Notes under the pieces: generated by a model
Told to the model about the DNA's origin: nothing
Seen by the model: the letters and a program-made list of their open reading frames with translations, nothing else
Database searches by the model: none
Assembly (NCBI GenBank): GCA_003990745.1
Contig: RBNI01004112.1
Location: 1-14,625, forward strand
Direction of reading: 5' to 3'
DNA: 14,625 nt
Source: Jimgerdemannia flammicorona
Lineage: Eukaryota > Mucoromycota > Endogonomycetes > Endogonales > Endogonaceae
Made by a program: the position numbers and the translations under genes
Part shown: positions 8,196-14,625 of the stretch, one piece after another
Layout: each line of letters begins with the position of its first letter
Numbering within the stretch: position 1 is the first letter of the stretch

Positions 8196-11100
8196 TTACG
8201 CTTTCAGTGCTGTCAAATCCTGTTGAAAGATTATTTTGAGAGGTGGTAAATAACCAATGTATATTGACCCAGACCTCCAAACAAGTCGTTACATACTTGG
8301 CGTTCCAAGAACGTGTTGAATGCCTCGTCAGTTCGTTGGTCCTCTGGGAATAATGCTTTGAAATCAAACGAAGCCTCTTGGTAATGGTGCACCATCGCCT
8401 CCTCGCCCTGTTTCACAAAGAGTAAATATGAACAGATCTTTTAAACTTATATCCAACGTAATGCCATCTCATCCAAGTAATTTCCAATCCAACCCGCCAC
8501 CTACCGCATCGGCCTTCAACGCCTTCAAATACTCGGCAGTCAACTTCGCCGCTGGGGGTACAAGCCCGCCCGTCGACAACAGAGGCTTCTCGAATTCTCT
8601 GAGCTCGGCGAGCTCCATGCGAGCACCAATGAGGAGGATACCGGTGTGCTTGAAGGCTGCGGGGACGTCGATGGAGACGTCGTCGATGAACTCGATGAAG
8701 CCTCCGAAGGCCGTCCCGAAGTTGTCTTTGGATACGGTCTTCTCGTCGGCCAGTATCTGGAACGCCTTAGCCACCATCTTAACCTCGTTCTCTTTTTTGT
8801 CGATCGCTGCGTTCAGGATCTCCGCGATTGTCTGGCTGTGATACTCACTTGGGAGGTCTTTGACGCAAAGAACCAGTTCCTGAAAAGCAATGAGGAAACC
8901 AATTGCATGAGATGGGAATTTCATTGCCACATCTTTCACACACTCCTCCCCCCACTACTCACTACCTCCCCCCAAAAAACCCCCCTATTCATCCATATTC
9001 TCTCACCTTAACATCCGCAACCGACCAGAACTCCTTCAACATGTTGTCAATCTTCATCTTAGCCTCATTCTCGTTCATCTTCTGGACCGGCGTCTCAGTG
9101 GCTGGCGACGCGACAAACGTGGACGGGCTCTCCGATCCCGGGGTAGTAGACAAGGTTCTCGGCAGGAGCTTAATCCTAGGCCGCTCGTTCGCAGTATTTG
9201 CCTTCTCCTTCTCCTCCTCAATACTGCGACGCCTCTCGGGCACTCCATCGAGCGCGCTGAACATGTTCGTGGTACCGATGGACGAGGCGGTGGGAGACAT
9301 AGGAACGGCCTTCTCGTCCTTCTTAACCTCGGCAGATTTCGTGAACGGCTTTACAGCCTGCAAGCTTGGAAAGACAGCACTAGCGGGGCCGAGGGAGACG
9401 CGTGAGTTCTTGGTGCGGTCTATCTTGCCGAACTGGGTGAGGTCACCGGTCTTACGTGAGCTGGTCGAGGGAACTGTGTTCCAGCCACCATCCTGCGAGC
9501 CCACCGGCGGGACGTTGACGCCACCGCGCGGGTCCTTGCCGCCGCCACGGTGCGAGTTGCCACGCGCCAGTTGCTGTTGTTGCATATTCGGTCGACCGGG
9601 GCCGCCAGAGCTTGTCGTCCGTTTGATGTTCTCCTTCTCGTCTTCCTTCGCTTTCAAAGCCTGTGTTTCCAAAATGTCACGAGAAGTTGAGGTCAATATT
9701 CGTGGGATTGGGTTGAATTCAATACGATAAATTCGTCCCATAGCCAAAGAATATGTATTAAAAAAGATGACTTACATCATCGCGGATCTCCTGAATCGTC
9801 TTCGGGGCGTTATTATCCCTCCTGGGCACCCATCGCGAGCTTCGCAAATCAATCACATCCTGATTTACAAACCGAAAATCCCGTGAGTCACGAATGAATA
9901 AGTATTTACCACGCAAAACCATTACCCATAACCTACCTGAATCATGAACTTGATTCTAGATGGCAACTTGGGATTCTTGAGCAAATCACCCATGCGATCG
10001 AAATACACATCCATCCAACCCTTGGCCTTTTTATGATCCAGATCCTTACCGACGGTAGTCATCAACTTACATAATGACTCTGTCTCTTCCTCTTCTGGAT
10101 CAGCAACGTTGCTCAACAGTTTCTTGATACACTCGTGCATGATACGTTCGGTCAACATCTGCAGCTTGAATAGCTCGCCGATGAATTTAATGAGTCCCAG
10201 CCCGCGTCGCTTGGCCTTGGCAGCGATGTAGTATTCCTCGGTGAGTAGGGGATCGACGCCGGCGGCGACGGTACCATCCTCGTTCTTGTCGACTTTGGGG
10301 AGATCGCTCTTCCATCCGCGCTCAAAATCTTCCTGGCAGCGGTTGAGTAGATACTTGCGGAACAGGTTTCCGCCCGTGATGACCTTGCCCGTGGAGTCCT
10401 TGACGTTATCGTCCTTGATGTCACTGCTGACTTTATCGAGCATCTTTTTCGCAAGTTGAGCATACATGACGGCGAAGTTAGGCTCGTCGGTGGCCTTCTC
10501 GAAAGTCAGCTGGATGACGACCTTGAGTGTGGTGCCGTCCATCTCCTTGACGGACTGGTTTGCAAACTCGATGATCTGGTCCGAGATGGTTTCGAACTTC
10601 TCCAATGTCAGCTTATTTAATAGGCCCTTGACCTTGCGCGTCACCACTTCGATCGAGATCAGATCCGATTCGGCTGACGGCACCACGTTGACCAACTTGG
10701 GCGTCCATCGATGCTCCGAGAACTCGAGCGGCGCGACCTGGTCCATCGGGATAGTCGGCCCGCCAACCTGCTGGTACTGCGGCCTTCCGCCCTTAACGCC
10801 TCCGCGTCCGCTATCCTGTCTCCGTGGCCGCCCGCTCTGCGATCCCTCGCGCTGGTTCCCGGGCCCGCCAATCTGGCCGCCGTTCATGCCCTGTGGCAAC
10901 TGCTGGTTTCCACTGTTGGTTCGGGGGCCTAATGACCGACCACCCTGGAAATTACCCATTTGGGGGCGCATGTTAGACTGGTGAAACCGGTCCTCGCTTG
11001 TGGACGGGCGGGTAGGTGCAGACATCTGGCTACCAGAAGGCGTCTTGGACGGGCCGCTGCGATGATTGCCCGCATTGCTCTTCTGGCGAGGCCCTATACT

Positions 11101-14100
11101 GGGCCGCCTGTCACCAGAAGAGCCCTCCTCAATACCAATGTCGCTGATGAGAAGTGAATCTGGCTTCTCCGTGCAGACATCCATGAACTGCATCAGGAAA
11201 ACGCGGTCGTACCGGAACTTGCCCGGTTCTGGGTTCGCCGGGTTGGGCGTCTTGACGTTGGGAGGGTACTGCACGGAGCCGAGGTCCTCGAGCGTACGCC
11301 GGGGCGTGCCGGGAGTTCTTGGCGTGCGAATGGGCGTAGCAAGGGGACGGGGCACACCGGAGGTGATCTTCGACAGGTCGAGCATGCCGGGAGCCTTGCT
11401 GACCTTCTCGGAGCTGTGGGAGACGGATTCGGCTTCCTTGCTTTTCGCCGCCGCCGCCTCTTCCTCTAGTTTTTTCTCCTCTGAAAGCTTCGCCGCCGCG
11501 ACAGCCTCGGCGGCTTTGCGCGCGGCCTCCTCTTCCGCAGCCTTCCTTTCACGCTCCTCACGCTCCAAGCGCTCCTTCTCCATTTTCTCGAGCCTCTCTG
11601 CCTCGAGCCTTTCCTTCTCGAGCCTCTCCTTCTCGAGCCTCTCCTTCTCAAGCCTCTCCTTTTCCTCTTTCTCCTTGCGCTCAAGCTCCTCTCTTTCCTT
11701 GCGCTCGCGCTCCTCGCGCTCCTTCTTCTCCTTTTCGATTCTCTCACGTTCTTCCTGTTCTTTGCGCTCCTTCTCCTCGCGCTCGATCCTCTCCTTCTCC
11801 TCGCGCTCCTTTCTCTCCTTCTCCTCGCGCTCGATTCTCAACTTCTCCTCGCGCTCGATTCTCAGCTTCTCCTCACGCTCCTTCTTTTCCTTCTCTTCCC
11901 TTTCTATCCGCTCTTTCTCCTCGCGCTCCTTTCTCACCTTCTCCTCCCTCTCCTTCCTCTCCACCTCCTCTTTGGCCTTCCTCTCCACAGCTTCCTTTTC
12001 CTCCTTTGCCTTTTTCTCCTTCTCGTCCCTCTCCTTCTTCTCTTTCTCCTCCTTCTCCCTCGTCGCCGGGTCGACAATCTTAATCGCCTTGGACGCCGGC
12101 GACCCAGGTGGCGGCACTTTGGGAGCGGAGGCTGCAGCTTCCTTCTCCTTTCGTTCCTTCTCCTGCTTATCCTCGGGCCGCTCCATCTTGATGACGATGG
12201 GAGTGGCCGGCTCCTTCTTTGCGGGGCTCCCGGATCCCGGCGGCGGGTTGGCGTCGGCCTTGACTTCTGCCCGGGTTTCTGGGTTGATGATGCGGATGGC
12301 CTTGCTCCCCTTTTGATGAGGGACGAAGGGTGTTGCGTTGGGGGTCAGTCGGGGAACTGCGGGTTGCACCCCAATTGGCACCCGCTGCTGGTACATGTAC
12401 ATATGCTGCTGCTGATAGAAGTTGGGGTCGTACATCTGGTGTTGGTTATGGTACTGATGATGATTCTGGGTAGCAAAGGAGAGAAAATGTTGAGCATATT
12501 GTAATCGAGTGAAAGGAAGATTTTTGAAAATAAATAAAATATAAAATAAATAAAATCACGGGCGTACATAATGAGGTGGATTCCAAGACGAGACTTGAGG
12601 AGGCTGGGTAACCATTGGCATGACTTGAGGGGAAGGCATCCCCGGTGCCGATGCCGATGCAAGGTGTGGCGAATGTGGCGGAATTGATTTCTTCGGCATT
12701 CCGTACTGCCCTGGCGGCTGTAGACCCGCTGCATTTTGTCCCGGCGCCATACCCATTGGGGGACCATGTTTCTGGTGATGCTGCTGCTGCTGCTGACGAT
12801 GATGCGGGGGCAAGTAGTGCTGCTGGGTGGGTAAGTGGTGCTGTCCTCCCTGCGGGTGGGTGTTATGCTGGAAGTGGGGTGGGTGTGGTGGATGTTGCGA
12901 GGGGGGAATGTTCTGGGCGTCCGCGAGGGACGCGCCCGAGTGGTTAGAGTGCGTCGAGTCTTTGCGCTGGTGCGTCAACGGGGCCTGTGAGGAAACGAAT
13001 TTTGGGTTCATATCGTCAGGACTCTGAAGGTGCGGCGGGGCCGAGTGCGTGCGTGGTATATCTGGAATACGTGCTCCGACCGGTGGTGGCCGTGCTGGTG
13101 TTGTTGCGGCCTGAGATGATGTGGTGGGGGTCGGTTGAACCTTGATGCATCAGTTCGTTGCCCGGGATTTCGCCGTTAGCTCCGGGATGTCGTGAAACCG
13201 GATAATGCGGAAACGGTTCCACGGCGGAACCAAAACAAAGGACGCAACAAAGCACGAATCGAGACAGATGAAGGAAGCGGGCACAATGATGACTTACCAC
13301 CTCTTCGGCGGCGTTTGACGCAGGTAGGGTACCGAAATTTACGCCGCTTGTGGTTGGAGACGGCGGTGGAGGTCCTCCGCTCACTGCACCCGGTTGGACA
13401 GGCGAGGTGGAAAGAGGTACGGAGGAGGTCGGTTGGTTGAATGAACCGAATTGAATCGAGGCTGGGCAACAGGGGTGGAGAGACATACCAGGTTGGTAAC
13501 ACGACACGCCCTGTGGAACGATCCACCAAACTAAATAACGGAAAACACCAAAGCTGTCATAACAAAAAATTTGCATCCCCGTAAAAGCTGATTACTTACG
13601 ACTGGCCCCAGGAATACCAGCTGGCCTCGGTAGCTGTACAGAAGGATTTTTAGCGGCGCCTTGTTTAGGAACACCAGATGTTACCGTTTGGGGCGAGCTT
13701 GACCTCTTTGCAGCGGTTGCAGCGGTCCCATTAGTCGGCCTGTTGATTTGTAAGGGTCAAGGATAACATGATAACATGGATCGTCGGTGGTAATGGTCTC
13801 GAAGAAAAATAATAATAAAATAAATAAATAAAATAACCAATCTCACTTGCAAACGTCTTCTACTATCCCACAACACACCCACGAAATATTAGCGAAACCC
13901 CAGGGGGAAAATAAGTAGCAGAAACGACAAAAAATAATGCCAAGTCCATAACCGCACCTATCCAACACTCCCAAAAAAATTAAGACAAGCAAGGAAGATG
14001 GGGTGGAATGGCGGCACGATAAGATCGAGCGCAAGGTACGCGTGGGACGCCACCTACCCTCCCTCCCACTCGTGCCATTACTTCCACGCACAAGAACAGT

Positions 14101-14526
14101 CAGCCAAGATTACTAAGCATCTCCCCCTTGCGTACCAAAAGAAAACTACAAACTCCAAAACGATTCAGAAACCAGGCATGATCGGTGGAAAGGATACAGA
14201 ATCTGCGACTGTTGTGGAGTGATCTTCGAAGCGGCGGCAGCAAATGATGGGGTTGGTTGGTTTGCAGAGTTCTTTATCCCGTTCACAACAAACGGCGCAT
14301 TAGGCTGTTGATTTTGGGGAGCGACGACGGCCTGGGGGGCGGCGGAAACGACGACGGGTTGCGGTGCGGGTTGCTGGGATGGTGCTTGTTTTGCTACGGG
14401 GGGGACGGGGGATTGGGGGACTTGCTGCGAGTTCCTCCCAGCGATTTGAGCGTAGTTTTGTTTCGAAGCGTTGTGAGGCGTTGGCGTGTTGTTGTTGATT
14501 GCGGTTGGATTCGGCGTTTTGTTCAT
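8196..14526 (-). CDS. eIF4G: Eukaryotic translation initiation factor 4G (eIF4G)
   Basis: Scaffold of the cap-binding complex eIF4F, joining eIF4E, eIF4A and poly(A)-binding protein in the cytoplasm. Ten exons: 14526-14198, 13739-13600, 13461-13298, 13140-12568, 12465-9937, 9859-9776, 9660-9007, 8879-8505, 8407-8297, 8219-8196; about 1660 aa, phases consistent. Residues 1-400 are low-complexity (Pro, Gln, Ser, His; short FGS/FGT motifs, a Q5 run). Residues ~538-750 are a Lys/Glu/Arg-rich helix. The eIF4E-binding motif YDRVFLM (YxxxxL-phi) is at 11211-11191. MIF4G (~1008-1265) starts near RKVKGLLNKLT and includes LTFEKATDEPNFAVMYAQL. RG/Q-rich linkers follow, then MA3 (~1468-1600; NENEAKMKIDNMLKEF, LLIGARMEL). 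The start is supported by an in-frame TGA 18 nt upstream. The start of exon 4 could instead be 13110 (CAG acceptor), 10 codons shorter. Identity is certain; exon 1/2 and 4 borders are less so. Confidence 0.96.
11425..12060 (-). repeat. Long Lys/Glu/Arg-rich repeat segment of eIF4G, with 15-bp tandem units at 11600-11659
   Basis: About 210 codons of mixed KE/RE repeats such as EREEKERKEREEKE and four 15-nt units coding for KERLE-type pentapeptides (11600-11614, 11615-11629, 11630-11644, 11645-11659). The coding strand is extremely purine-rich. The charge pattern is that of a single alpha-helix or coiled coil. The mirror-image open frames on the plus strand, rich in Ser, Phe and Leu, are shadows of this repeat. 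Confidence 0.9.
13740..14197 (-). other. Long first intron of eIF4G
   Basis: The exon pair 14526-14198 and 13739-13600 joins in phase (CT|G) with donor GTATCC and acceptor AATCAACAG, leaving a 458-nt intron, several times longer than the others here. It contains a TTTATT-rich stretch on the minus strand (13803-13836). I see no clear extra exon, though a small one cannot be excluded. First introns of highly expressed genes are often long and can carry enhancers. Confidence 0.6.
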
Positions 14527-14625
14527 AACTTTATCAGAAGGTCATATCCCGAAAGGAAATAGAAGTGGGAGCGGGGGGGGTGATTTTTTAGGAGTTAAGG
14601 GGACAGAGGACGGGAGGGAGGGAAA
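14527..14625 (-). promoter_or_regulatory. Pyrimidine-rich 5' leader of eIF4G
   Basis: On the minus strand the last 99 bases before the ATG are mostly C and T, with blocks such as TTTCCCTCCCTCCCGTCCTC and a run of eight C. CT-rich leaders are common at strong fungal promoters and resemble TOP-like leaders of translation genes. No TATA box is visible in the short stretch available. Confidence 0.5.
14534..14545 (-). promoter_or_regulatory. Three-codon uORF (ATG ACC TTC TGA) before eIF4G
   Basis: A minimal open frame, Met-Thr-Phe-stop, ends 7 nt upstream of the eIF4G start codon and is directly followed by a second stop-like TAA (TGATAA). Its ATG overlaps the TGA that closes the main frame upstream. 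If it is inside the mRNA leader, scanning ribosomes would meet it first, so it could lower or tune eIF4G translation. Confidence 0.6.

Noticed and set aside
8903..9730. A 275-codon plus-strand open frame
   Set aside because: Antisense to eIF4G exon 9660-9007, which is spliced, in phase and leads into the MA3 domain. No family features on the plus strand.
11066..12316. A 416-codon open frame on the plus strand rich in Ser, Phe and Leu
   Set aside because: It is the exact antisense of the KE/RE repeat of eIF4G; the open frame follows from codon composition and shows no domain.
13462..13599. Extra 22-nt exon inside eIF4G intron 2 (between TTCCACAG and GTATGT)
   Set aside because: It would leave a 27-nt intron, shorter than any other here, and the phase does not fit the flanking exons.

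Overview
The window looks like nuclear DNA of a filamentous basidiomycete, most likely an Agaricomycete. The genes are cut by many short GT-AG introns (mostly about 70 to 140 nt) with CTAAC/CTGAC/CTAAT-like branch sites. The protein set also fits: a DNMT1-like cytosine methyltransferase with two BAH domains, fungal eIF4G, a peroxisomal half-ABC transporter and a plant/fungal-type ADP-sugar Nudix hydrolase. The species cannot be named from the sequence. Exon models were assembled by hand from splice sites, reading phase and family motifs.

Layout. (1) 1-976, plus strand: the 3' end of an ABCD-type (ALDP/PXA) peroxisomal fatty-acyl ABC transporter, cut by the window edge. (2) 977-1463: convergent intergenic space. 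(3) 5846-1464, minus strand: a complete 16-exon DNA (cytosine-5) methyltransferase of the DNMT1 type, predicted 1007 aa, with two BAH domains and catalytic motifs I, IV, VI, VIII, IX and X. No replication-foci domain is recognisable. (4) 5847-6236: short intergenic region with three imperfect copies of a 34-bp tandem repeat just upstream of the methyltransferase start. (5) 7218-6237, minus strand: a three-exon Nudix hydrolase resembling plant NUDX14, with a possible extra 5' exon reaching 7419. (6) 7420-8195: intergenic, with a long A-rich tract and a CRE-like site. (7) 14526-8196, minus strand: a complete 10-exon eIF4G, about 1660 aa, with an eIF4E-binding motif, MIF4G and MA3 domains and a very long Lys/Glu/Arg-rich segment. 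A three-codon upstream ORF ends 7 nt before its start.

The four genes do unrelated housekeeping or epigenetic jobs (peroxisomal lipid import, DNA methylation, nucleotide-sugar hydrolysis, cap-dependent translation). Nothing suggests a cluster, mobile element, CRISPR array or RNA gene. I do not see a wholly new biological system. The observations most worth following are the divergent methyltransferase with its catalytic loop on a skippable 75-nt exon, the possible dual-start Nudix gene, and the uORF and duplicated motif of eIF4G.
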